A stretch of 64,000 bases of DNA, from assembly GCA_046350095.1 (NCBI GenBank), contig JAXMBA010000003.1, positions 992,001 to 1,056,000 of the forward strand. The letters run 5' to 3'. How positions within the stretch are numbered: the stretch's first letter is position 1; each line of letters opens with the position of its first letter. The notes beneath the pieces are model-generated. The model did not search any database. It had not been told where the DNA came from and saw nothing but the letters and a program-made list of their open reading frames with translations. The DNA is from Urbifossiella sp046350095. Its GTDB lineage: Bacteria; Planctomycetota; Planctomycetia; Gemmatales; Gemmataceae. The position numbers and the translations under genes were made by a program. This document shows positions 26,239-34,201 of this stretch, one piece after another.

Positions 26239-26682
26239 TCACCCCGTCCGCGGCGGGTGTGGCGGTGGCGACGGCCGGAAGCCGACGGCGGCGAAGTAGC
26301 CGACGGTGTACATCACCACGGTGGCGTCGAGCGCGAAGGGAACCCAGAACCCGCTCACGAACGGCTCGCCGGCGTTGGACAGCACGAGCCACACCATGAA
26401 CGCCTTCTCCAGCGCGCTGTAGAGCAGGATCGGGACGCGCCACGCGGGAACGAGGGCGGCGAGCATCATGGCAATGCCCATGAGGCCCACCATGACCCCC
26501 CAGTGCTGGATGATGACCGTGTAGTCTTGCAGGTAGGGGAGCTTCGCCGCGTTGGGCATGGCCCACGCGGGCGCGACGGCGTAGAGCCCGACCAGTGCGG
26601 TCCCGGCCCCCGTGAACAGGAAGAACGGGCGGACGGTCCGGGCGAAGAAGCGCCCGATCGGACGGGCGGACGGGTCGCTCAT
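26239..26682 (-). CDS. Small four-helix membrane protein
   Basis: 147 residues from ATG 26682. Four hydrophobic segments are visible (about 18-38, 53-78, 83-102 and 113-133) and no catalytic motif. I do not recognise the family with confidence; the layout (paired helices, short loops, Pro-rich tail) resembles small DoxX- or DUF4345-like inner-membrane proteins. It sits between two paralogous sulfatase genes in the same orientation, 79 bp after sulfatase B, so it is probably co-transcribed with it. Confidence 0.65.
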   Translation of the reverse strand: MSDPSARPIGRFFARTVRPFFLFTGAGTALVGLYAVAPAWAMPNAAKLPYLQDYTVIIQHWGVMVGLMGIAMMLAALVPAWRVPILLYSALEKAFMVWLVLSNAGEPFVSGFWVPFALDATVVMYTVGYFAAVGFRPSPPPHPPRTG

Positions 26683-26761
26683 CGGCGAGGGCCGGCTTGA
26701 GAGTGGGTCAACGGGAGGGCGGCCCGACGGACGATCGCCGCCGGGCCGCCCTCGGGACGGG

Positions 26762-28522
26762 TCAGTTGCGCGGCGACGCCGGCGTCTCGAGGCGGCGCAG
26801 GATCTCGGCGATCTTGATGCTGTTGTAGTTGATCCCCGCCGCGTTCAGGCTGCTCCCCTCCTGGCGGGGGAACTTGTCGTAGTCGGCGAAGAACTCGCGG
26901 ATCACCCCCTGAATGGGGACGAAGATCCACAGGTTGTCGGCGTACCAGCGGAGGTACCCCATCTCGCCGTGCTTCCACATCATCTCGTACGGGTCGGCCC
27001 GGAGGTTGATGATGAGCGGCCAGTTGGACGCCACCCGCTGCCCGGTGGCGATGTTCCCCTGGATGGTCGCGAAGTGGACCTTCCAGTTCCGGTAGCGGAC
27101 CGCGTTCAGCTCGCCGCCCTGGCCGAAGAACAGGTACTCGTTCCGGGGGCTGCGGGCCTCCCGCCCCTGGAAGAATGGTAACCAGTTGTACCCGTCCAGA
27201 TGGACTTTGAACTCCTTCCCGTTGGCCCGGTGGCCGTTCTTCAGCTTCTCCTTGATGTCCGGCTCGCCGGCCGCGGCCAGGAACGTCGGCAGCCAGTCGT
27301 TGTGGGCGATCGGGTCGATGATCTTGCTCCCGGCTTTGAGCACGCCGGGCCACCGGACCAACAGCGGCACCCGGTGCCCGCCCTCCCAGGTGCTCCCCTT
27401 CTCGCCGTGGAACGGCGTGATGCCGCCGTCCGGCCACGACGCCGTCTCGGCCCCGTTGTCGGTCGAGTACATCACGATGGTGTTGTCGGCGATCCCCAGG
27501 TCGTCGAGCTTCTTGAGGAGCTGGCCGACGTGGCCGTCGTGCTCGACCATGCCGTCGGGGTAGAGGCCGATGCCGGTGACCCCCTCGCTCTCCTTCTTCA
27601 GCCGCGTCCAGACGTGCATCCGGGTGCTGTTGTGCCACAGGAAGAACGGCTTGCCGGCCTTCGCCGACCGGTCCATGAACTCGAGGCTGCGGGCGAGGGT
27701 CTCCTCGTCGATCGTCTCCATCCGCTTGCGGTTGAGGGGGCCGGTGTCCCGGATCGGGCCGCCGGCCTTGGAGTCGATGACGCCGCGGGGGCCGAACTTC
27801 TTGCGGAACTCGGGGTCGCGCGGGTAGTAGTACGTCTCGGGCTCCTCCTCGGCGTTGAGGTGGTACAGGTTGCCGAGGAACTCGCCGAACCCGTGGGCGG
27901 TCGGGAGGTGGCTGTCCTGGTCGCCGAGGTGGTTCTTGCCGAACTGCGCCGTCATGTAGCCGTGGTTCAGCAGCAGGTCGGCGATGGTCGGCGCCCAGGC
28001 CGGGATGCCGTGGGTGCTGCCCGGCATGCCGATGGTGAGGAGGCCGGTGCGGAACGGGTGCTGGCCGAGGAGGAACGCGGCCCGGCCGGCCGTGCACGAC
28101 TGCTCGCCGTAGGCGTCGGTGAACAGCGCACCCTCGCGGGCGATGCGGTCGATGTTCGGCGTCTGGTACCCCATGATCCCGTGGTTGTACGCCGAGATGT
28201 TGTGCACCCCGATGTCGTCGCCCCAGATGACGAGGATGTTCGGCTTCTTCCCGTCCTTCTGCGCCTGGGCCGCCACCTGTTGGTTGTGCGCGAGCAGCGC
28301 CGCCGCCTCGGCGGGGCTGACGTTGGGGGCACGGACCCCGCCGACGTCGCAGCAGGTCGGCGCGCCCGGCGTCGCGCGGGCGACGCTCGGCGTGGGGAGC
28401 GGCACCGACACTTCCGGCGCCGCGGCGGCCGGCCGCAGCTCGAACTTGCCCGACGCCGCCGCCCACCCGAGGGCGCTGCCGAGCGCGACCAGCGCGAGGC
28501 TACCAAGGTACGAACGCTTCAA
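26762..28522 (-). CDS. Sulfatase (arylsulfatase-type, CTAGR active site), copy B
   Basis: 586 residues. A TTG start at 28522 is chosen because AGGAGG lies 8 bases upstream and the next residues (KRSYLGSLALVALGSALGW) form a proper signal peptide; the frame upstream is open but has no credible start. Active-site features: IWGDDIG (Asp102-103), Cys143 in GEQSCTAGR, GKNHLGD, YSTDNGAE. Paralogue of the sulfatase at 24078, with most divergence in the middle third and C-terminus. It is probably a formylglycine-dependent sulfatase matured by the nearby FGE. The divergent AraC regulator starts 212 bp away and may control it. Confidence 0.9.
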   Translation of the reverse strand: MKRSYLGSLALVALGSALGWAAASGKFELRPAAAAPEVSVPLPTPSVARATPGAPTCCDVGGVRAPNVSPAEAAALLAHNQQVAAQAQKDGKKPNILVIWGDDIGVHNISAYNHGIMGYQTPNIDRIAREGALFTDAYGEQSCTAGRAAFLLGQHPFRTGLLTIGMPGSTHGIPAWAPTIADLLLNHGYMTAQFGKNHLGDQDSHLPTAHGFGEFLGNLYHLNAEEEPETYYYPRDPEFRKKFGPRGVIDSKAGGPIRDTGPLNRKRMETIDEETLARSLEFMDRSAKAGKPFFLWHNSTRMHVWTRLKKESEGVTGIGLYPDGMVEHDGHVGQLLKKLDDLGIADNTIVMYSTDNGAETASWPDGGITPFHGEKGSTWEGGHRVPLLVRWPGVLKAGSKIIDPIAHNDWLPTFLAAAGEPDIKEKLKNGHRANGKEFKVHLDGYNWLPFFQGREARSPRNEYLFFGQGGELNAVRYRNWKVHFATIQGNIATGQRVASNWPLIINLRADPYEMMWKHGEMGYLRWYADNLWIFVPIQGVIREFFADYDKFPRQEGSSLNAAGINYNSIKIAEILRRLETPASPRN

Positions 28523-28734
28523 GGCTGCGACCTCCTGCGGGAAAGGTGATTCGCACACGACCGAGTTGACCAACTTTTTGCCGACGCAGTAGGCTAATGG
28601 AGTTCTAACCCGGGTGCAAGGAGCGTCGTTGAGCGGTATCCAAAAACGGCAATCGCGTCCGAAACCGCCTTTCGCCACGATGAGTAGCTGATGATGTGGC
28701 TGCACGCCACCGACACCCCGACCCAGGGCACGCG

Positions 28735-29661
28735 ATGCCAGCTCGTTCCCGGTTGACGTGCTTCGAGGAGGTGCCCACCGCTCTCGCGGGCTGGGACGGG
28801 ACGATCGAACAGGTCTCGAGTGGGAAGTTCGTGGGGACGCTTCAGATCGCTCGCGGCCGGGCGCTCCGGGTCATCCGCATTACCGGCACGCAGAGCCTCC
28901 TCCTCCGCGGGCAGGAGTCCGGCCCCGTCCTCTCGCTCACTCCCGTGATCACGGGTAACGCCGACGGGCGGTGGCACGGGCACCGACTGGAGCCCGGGCA
29001 GATCGTCCTCCGCGGCCCGGATTCGGAGGTCGATCACCTGACGCCGCGGACGTCGGAGTACGTCAACATCACCGTGCCCGTGGCCGCGCTGGAGGCGGCG
29101 GCGCGGGCGCTCGGCGGGTCCAAACCGCTTCCGGACCTGCGGTCGTGGTCCGTCCTCACGCCGCGCCCGGCGGACTTCCAGGTGCTGCAACTGGCGACGG
29201 ATCGGCTCCTCGCCACGCACGGCGGCGGGTCGGCGCTCCTCGACCCGGAGGCCGAACTCCTCGAACAGGAGTACCTTCGACTGTTGGCGCAGTCGCTCGA
29301 CACCGGGGCGTGGGCGGCCGAGGGCACCGCTTCACTCCCGGCGCGGGTGAGGCTGCTGCGCCGGGCGGACGAACTGATGCGCGGCCGCCTCCGGAACCCG
29401 CTCGGCGTCCTCGACCTGTGCGCCGCGCTCGGCGCCACCGACCGCACCCTGCGGCTCACCTTCAAGGAACGGTACGGGTGCGGCCCGATGACGTACTACC
29501 GGCGGCTGCGGCTGAACGCGGTCCACACCCGACTCGCCTCCGACCCCGCCGTGTCGGTCGCCGCGGCCGCACACGAGTACGGCTTCACCCACCTGGGGAA
29601 CTTCGCCGCCGACTACCGCCGGCTCTTCGGCGAGCTGCCGTCGGAGACCCGCCGGGGCTGA
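28735..29661 (+). CDS. AraC-family transcriptional regulator
   Basis: 308 residues from ATG 28735 (AGGGC upstream); a GTG 13 codons earlier is less likely. The N-terminal ~200 residues form a ligand-binding beta-barrel-like domain of unknown specificity. The C-terminal ~100 residues form the double helix-turn-helix, with LRNPLGVLDLCAALGATDRT and AAHEYGFTHLGNFAADYRRLF followed by LPSE. Divergent from sulfatase B across 212 bp, the classical position for a regulator of that operon, so a sulfated sugar or desulfation product is a reasonable inducer (inference). It converges on an OprB-type porin gene. Confidence 0.87.
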   Translation: MPARSRLTCFEEVPTALAGWDGTIEQVSSGKFVGTLQIARGRALRVIRITGTQSLLLRGQESGPVLSLTPVITGNADGRWHGHRLEPGQIVLRGPDSEVDHLTPRTSEYVNITVPVAALEAAARALGGSKPLPDLRSWSVLTPRPADFQVLQLATDRLLATHGGGSALLDPEAELLEQEYLRLLAQSLDTGAWAAEGTASLPARVRLLRRADELMRGRLRNPLGVLDLCAALGATDRTLRLTFKERYGCGPMTYYRRLRLNAVHTRLASDPAVSVAAAAHEYGFTHLGNFAADYRRLFGELPSETRRG

Positions 29662-29695
29662 CGACTCCGCGGGCGCCCCGCCCTGGTCGGCGGGG

Positions 29696-31141
29696 TCAGA
29701 AGTCGAGCTTCAGCCGGAAGCCGCCGATGTACGCCATCTCGGCGATGCGGCCGGCTTCGGGCTTCACGATCTGGAAGTCCGGGGTGACGCTCATCCAGGG
29801 GGTGACCCGGACGTTGTAAAAGACTTCCAGACCGTACCCGTCGCGGGGGGCGAAGGCGGCCTGCGGCAGCGGGCCGAACTGCGTGCTCAACCCGGTGTAG
29901 TAGAACCCCACGCCGAACTGGTCGCCCTGGCGGTGCCGGATCGGGCTGTACCCGCCGACGCCGGCGCTCAGGAAGTAGCGGATCGGCGTCGGGTTCCCGT
30001 CGCTGATCGACGCCCGCCCGAACAACCCCCAGCCCCGCTTCGTGTCCTCGGAATACACCTGCACGTACTGGTCGAAGCCGTAGTAGATCGTGTACGAGTC
30101 GTTGAGCGTGGGCGACCCGCCGACCGCCTGGTACGGGTAGACGCCCGGCGGCGGCTCGTTGAACGCCAGGTTGGTCAGCGCCAGGTGCTTCCAGATGCCG
30201 CCGAGGTGCTGCTCGCCCGGGAGCTCGAAGAAGTTCGTCTTCAATTTCACCTCGGTGCCGACGATGACGCCCGTCGAGAACAGGTCGTCGAGGCGGAAGA
30301 AGTCCTTCACTCGGTTCTGCGGGTCGTACACGAAGGCGGACACGGCCCCCCACTCCTGCGGGCTCACCACGCCGGCGGTGAACGACGTGTACGGCAGGGC
30401 CAGCAGGAACGCCGGGTTGGCGATGAACGCCTGGTTCATGAACTGCACGGTGCCGTTACCGCCGGCGAAGTCGTCCTGGTCGGCCGCCCCGATCACGTTC
30501 TTCTTGCCGGCGAACACCACGAAGTTCGGCGAGAACGGCTGGGTCACGAAGAAGTCGGTGATGTAGGGCACCCCGGGGTCGTTGGGGACGGGCGGCAGGG
30601 CGGCCGGGAAGATCGGCGGCGGGAACGCGCCGGAGTTCAGGCTGACGTTGCCGTACTGGCCCCACCAGTTCTGGGCGCGGACGGTGAGGGTCCCCTTCGG
30701 CAGGCCGCCGAACTTCTCCAGGTCGAACAGCAACTCGTAATCCCCGCGGCCGGTGTACGCGCTCGTGTCCCCTTGCCCGAGCAGCGGCGGGATGCGCGGC
30801 GAGTTGATCCCCCCGCCGAGGCCGAACCCGAACTGGGTCACGCTGGCGTTGAACCGGACGCCGTGGTCCCGGAGGTTGGGCCGCAGCCCGCCCCAGTCGC
30901 CGGTCAGCGTCGAGCGGGTCCAGAGGTCGTGTGCGTGGGTGTCGCACGTCGGGCAGGGGGCCGCACCCTCGGCGGGGGCCGGCACGGTGGCTTCGACGGG
31001 GCGCAGTTGCGGGTAGAGCGCGGCGAAGCCGGGTTGCTCGCCGGCCGCGGCCGGGGGCGGGGTAGTCGGCGCTTGGCCCCGCGCCGCCGGGACGGCGGCC
31101 CCCAGGACTACGCACGCGGTCAGTACAGCTCGACGTGACAT
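29696..31141 (-). CDS. OprB-family carbohydrate-selective porin
   Basis: 481 residues from ATG 31141 (GGAG upstream) with a signal peptide (1-23). After a spacer with a CPTCDTH motif comes the OprB signature LTGDWGGLRPNLRDHGVRF and alternating beta strands ending in GGFRLKLDF, whose C-terminal Phe is typical of outer-membrane barrels. The family forms channels for sugars. Its position next to sulfatases, an AraC regulator and other barrels suggests uptake of sugars released from sulfated polysaccharides. It converges with AraC and diverges from the FadL-like gene. Confidence 0.85.
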   Translation of the reverse strand: MSRRAVLTACVVLGAAVPAARGQAPTTPPPAAAGEQPGFAALYPQLRPVEATVPAPAEGAAPCPTCDTHAHDLWTRSTLTGDWGGLRPNLRDHGVRFNASVTQFGFGLGGGINSPRIPPLLGQGDTSAYTGRGDYELLFDLEKFGGLPKGTLTVRAQNWWGQYGNVSLNSGAFPPPIFPAALPPVPNDPGVPYITDFFVTQPFSPNFVVFAGKKNVIGAADQDDFAGGNGTVQFMNQAFIANPAFLLALPYTSFTAGVVSPQEWGAVSAFVYDPQNRVKDFFRLDDLFSTGVIVGTEVKLKTNFFELPGEQHLGGIWKHLALTNLAFNEPPPGVYPYQAVGGSPTLNDSYTIYYGFDQYVQVYSEDTKRGWGLFGRASISDGNPTPIRYFLSAGVGGYSPIRHRQGDQFGVGFYYTGLSTQFGPLPQAAFAPRDGYGLEVFYNVRVTPWMSVTPDFQIVKPEAGRIAEMAYIGGFRLKLDF

Positions 31142-31352
31142 CACGCACTCCGTCGCGGGTGAATGCTGGGCCGCCGTCCTGGCGCCCACTTTGTTCTCAA
31201 TCGCCCGCGGGTGGTCGGATTCGGGACCGGAACGGGCGAGAACGTCGTTGCCGGTATTGGATGGTCCGCCGCATGCGCCGTACGGACTCCTCAAGTGGCA
31301 TTATTCTCCCAACCGATACTCCCGTTGTGATCCCACTATTCGGGAGAGGGCC

Positions 31353-32693
31353 ATGACACGGACGTGCCGGCTCGGGCTCGGCGTTGCGGTGCTGTTCGCG
31401 GCCGCCCCCGCCACGGCGAGGGCCCAACCGGGGTTGTACCTGCCCGGCGCGGGTGCGACGCACGCCGGCATGGCCGGCGTGTCGACCGCGACGCCGATCG
31501 ACGCCATCGGGGCGCTGTACTGGAACCCGGCCGCGATCGGCCGGCTCGGGCGGAACGAGGCGTCGATCGGGGGCGCGTTCGTGTACCCCGAGATCTACGT
31601 CTCGTCGAGCCGCCCGGCCCCGCTCCAGGGCACCGTCCTGTCGGGCCGCACCCGGAGTGACAACGGGTTCCCCCTCGTCCCGACCCTCGGGGTCGTTTCC
31701 AAGCTGGACGAGGAGAGCCCCCTGACCTTCGGGACCGGGCTCGTCGCGCTCGGCGGCGGCGGGGTGAACTTCCCCGGCGACTCGACCAACCCGATCCTCT
31801 CGCCGACCGGCCCGCTGGGCCAGGTCGTCCTCGGCCCGACGTTCGCCAGCATGCAGCTGTTGCAGCTCACCCCGACCGTGTCGTACCAGGTGACCGACCG
31901 GCTGGTCGTCGGCCTCGGCCCGACGGTGGACATCGCGATGGTGTCGTTCGACCCGGCGTACTTCGCCCCGCCGAACCAGATCCCCGGGCAGCCGAACACG
32001 TTCCTGGCGGCGACGGACTCGCGGCCGTTCTGGGGCGGCGGCGTCCGGGCGGGCCTGGTCTACTCGGTCACCGACACCCTCGACGTCGGCTTCGGGTACA
32101 CCAGCCCGCAGTGGCTGGAGACCTGGAAGTTTAACAGCCGCGACAACCTCGGGAACGCGCAGACGCTGTCGCTCAAGGCGAGCCTGCCGGCGATCTACTC
32201 GTGGGGCGTGGCGTGGCGGGGGGTCGACCGGCTGACCCTGGGGGTGGACATGCGGTACTTCGACTACGCGAACACCGACCTGTTCGGCACCCCGACCAGC
32301 GAGGGCGGCCTGGGGTGGGAGAGCGCCTTCGCCGTGGCCGTCGGCGGCAACTACCAGCTCACCGACCGCGTCGCCGTCCGGGCCGGGTACCAGTACAACA
32401 CGAACCCGCTCGAGAACACCCGCGCCCTCTTCAACCTCCAGTCGCCGGCGATCATCCAGCACACGATCAGCGTCGGGACGACCATGAACCTGACCGAGGC
32501 GATGGCGTTGTCCGTCGGCTACGCCTACGGGTTCCAGAACGAGATCAACGGCGTGGTCGACCGGGTCCCGAACACGAACGTGGGGCTGGAGGCGTCGAGC
32601 CACTCCCTGCTGTTCAACCTGCAAATCAAGTTCGGCGGGGCGTGGGGCGGCGCGGGGTGCGCGCCGGCGGGCGACGCGGCCGCGGCACCGTGA
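31353..32693 (+). CDS. FadL/OMPP1-like outer-membrane transport protein
   Basis: 446 residues from ATG 31353 (GGGAGAGGG upstream), signal peptide 1-24. The mature N-terminus PGAGATHAGMAGVSTATPID followed by ALYWNPAAI is the hallmark of the FadL family, where the N-terminal plug leads into a 14-strand barrel. Barrel strands such as LTFGTGLVALGGGGVNFPGD and GWESAFAVAVGGNYQ are evident. Expected role: import of hydrophobic compounds (fatty acids, aromatics) across the outer membrane. It is followed 49 bp later by another barrel protein in the same direction. Confidence 0.85.
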   Translation: MTRTCRLGLGVAVLFAAAPATARAQPGLYLPGAGATHAGMAGVSTATPIDAIGALYWNPAAIGRLGRNEASIGGAFVYPEIYVSSSRPAPLQGTVLSGRTRSDNGFPLVPTLGVVSKLDEESPLTFGTGLVALGGGGVNFPGDSTNPILSPTGPLGQVVLGPTFASMQLLQLTPTVSYQVTDRLVVGLGPTVDIAMVSFDPAYFAPPNQIPGQPNTFLAATDSRPFWGGGVRAGLVYSVTDTLDVGFGYTSPQWLETWKFNSRDNLGNAQTLSLKASLPAIYSWGVAWRGVDRLTLGVDMRYFDYANTDLFGTPTSEGGLGWESAFAVAVGGNYQLTDRVAVRAGYQYNTNPLENTRALFNLQSPAIIQHTISVGTTMNLTEAMALSVGYAYGFQNEINGVVDRVPNTNVGLEASSHSLLFNLQIKFGGAWGGAGCAPAGDAAAAP

Positions 32694-32742
32694 GAGGGGC
32701 TGCCCACGGTTTAGTTGGTGACCGCTCCGCCCCGAGAGATCC

Positions 32743-34053
32743 ATGACCCGTGCGGCGCTATACGCCCTGCTCGCCACCCTGACCGCGGTCGGGGCGGTTC
32801 GCGCGGACGCGCCGCCGGTGTCATCCCCGACCGTCGCCCCGTCGGCCGACCAGGTGCCGCCGGCGGCGGACCGACTCGCCGACCTGCTCGAGCTCAAGCC
32901 GACGATCCAGCTGCGGGGCCGGGTCGAGGCCGACGCGGTCCTCGCGTCGCAGTCGGCGCAGAGCAAGGCGGAGCTCGGCGACCTGATGAACGGCTACGGC
33001 TTCCGCCGGGTCCGGCTCGGGGCGCAGGGGACCGTCGGCGACTCCACGAGCTGGGTCTCGGAGGTCGAACTGGCCGGGGGGAACGTCCGCCTCCGCGACG
33101 TGTTCGTCGGCCTGGACGCACTCCCCGGCGTCAGCCAGGTTCGCGTCGGTTACTTCCGCGAGCCGTACAGCCTGGAGGGGATGACGAGTTCGAACTTCAT
33201 CACCTTCATGGAGCGGTCCCCGCAGAACGTCATCGCCCCGGCCCGGAACTGGGGCGTGTGCGGCTACTGGTGGCCGGACGACGAGCGGGTGCTGTACTCG
33301 CTGGGCGGCTTCCGCGTCGGCACCGGGAGCAACGGGCAGAGCCTCGGCGACGGCGGGAACTGGGCGGTCACCACCCGCCTCACCGGCCTGCCCGTCTACG
33401 AGCCGGACGACGACGCGTTCCGGCTGGTCCACGTCGGCGGGGCGTTCTCGCAGCGGGTGCCGCCGAACGGGGTCATCAACTTCACCCCGCGCCCCGGGTC
33501 GAACCTCCTCACCGTGGACGACAACCCGGGGTCGCCGTTCCTCGTCCCCGTCGACATCCCGGCGAACGGGTACCAGCTGTACAACCTCCAGGCCGCCGGC
33601 GTCTGGGGGCCGTTCTCGCTGCAGGGGGAGTGGTCGGCGGCCGCGGTACAGCAGATCGGTGCGGGGCAGATTTTCGTTCACGGGAGTTACCTCGCCGCGA
33701 GTTTTTTCCCGACCGGAGAACACCGCGGCTACAACCGGACCCGCGGCTCGTTCGACCAGGTGGCCGTCCGCCGGCCGCTGATCAAGTCGCGGACCGACCC
33801 GCGCGGCGGCTGGGGTGCGCTGGAGTTGGTCGCGCGGGTCGCGTACCTCGACTTCGCGTCCCCGAACATCCCCCCGGACGTGAACGGGCTGTCGGCCGCC
33901 ACGCGCCTCTACGAGTTCACGACTGGCGCGAACTGGTACCTGAACAGCTACACCCGGGTCATGTTCAACTACACAGCCGGGATCCCCTACCCGGTCGGCG
34001 CCCCGCCCACGGTCGCTCACCTCTTCGGCGTTCGTTGTGCTCTCTACTTCTGA
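32743..34053 (+). CDS. OprO/OprP-family (phosphate-selective-like) porin
   Basis: 436 residues, signal peptide 1-21. A short coiled-coil-like stretch after the signal (QVPPAADRLADLLEL) is followed by a barrel whose central segment FVGLDALPGVSQVRVGYFRE then SLEGMTSSNFITFMER is characteristic of OprP/OprO porins (GQFKEPFSLE...TFMER in the family). It ends in LFGVRCALYF with a terminal Phe. The family imports phosphate or polyphosphate in pseudomonads; in planctomycetes many members have unknown substrates. Probably co-transcribed with the FadL-like gene. A phosphonate-degradation cluster 11 kb away makes a phosphorus link thinkable but unproven. Confidence 0.82.
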   Translation: MTRAALYALLATLTAVGAVRADAPPVSSPTVAPSADQVPPAADRLADLLELKPTIQLRGRVEADAVLASQSAQSKAELGDLMNGYGFRRVRLGAQGTVGDSTSWVSEVELAGGNVRLRDVFVGLDALPGVSQVRVGYFREPYSLEGMTSSNFITFMERSPQNVIAPARNWGVCGYWWPDDERVLYSLGGFRVGTGSNGQSLGDGGNWAVTTRLTGLPVYEPDDDAFRLVHVGGAFSQRVPPNGVINFTPRPGSNLLTVDDNPGSPFLVPVDIPANGYQLYNLQAAGVWGPFSLQGEWSAAAVQQIGAGQIFVHGSYLAASFFPTGEHRGYNRTRGSFDQVAVRRPLIKSRTDPRGGWGALELVARVAYLDFASPNIPPDVNGLSAATRLYEFTTGANWYLNSYTRVMFNYTAGIPYPVGAPPTVAHLFGVRCALYF

Positions 34054-34201
34054 CCCCCGGGTCGCGCCGGGCTCACCGGTCGCACGGCGGCCGCGGTAGC
34101 CGGCCTGCGCCGGGATTCGCACGCCGGGCGCCCGGCACACCCGTGGCGGGCGGTACCGGGCTCTCGCCCGCGCTGCGCCGGCCGCCCGGCGGCGGTCCGG
34201 G

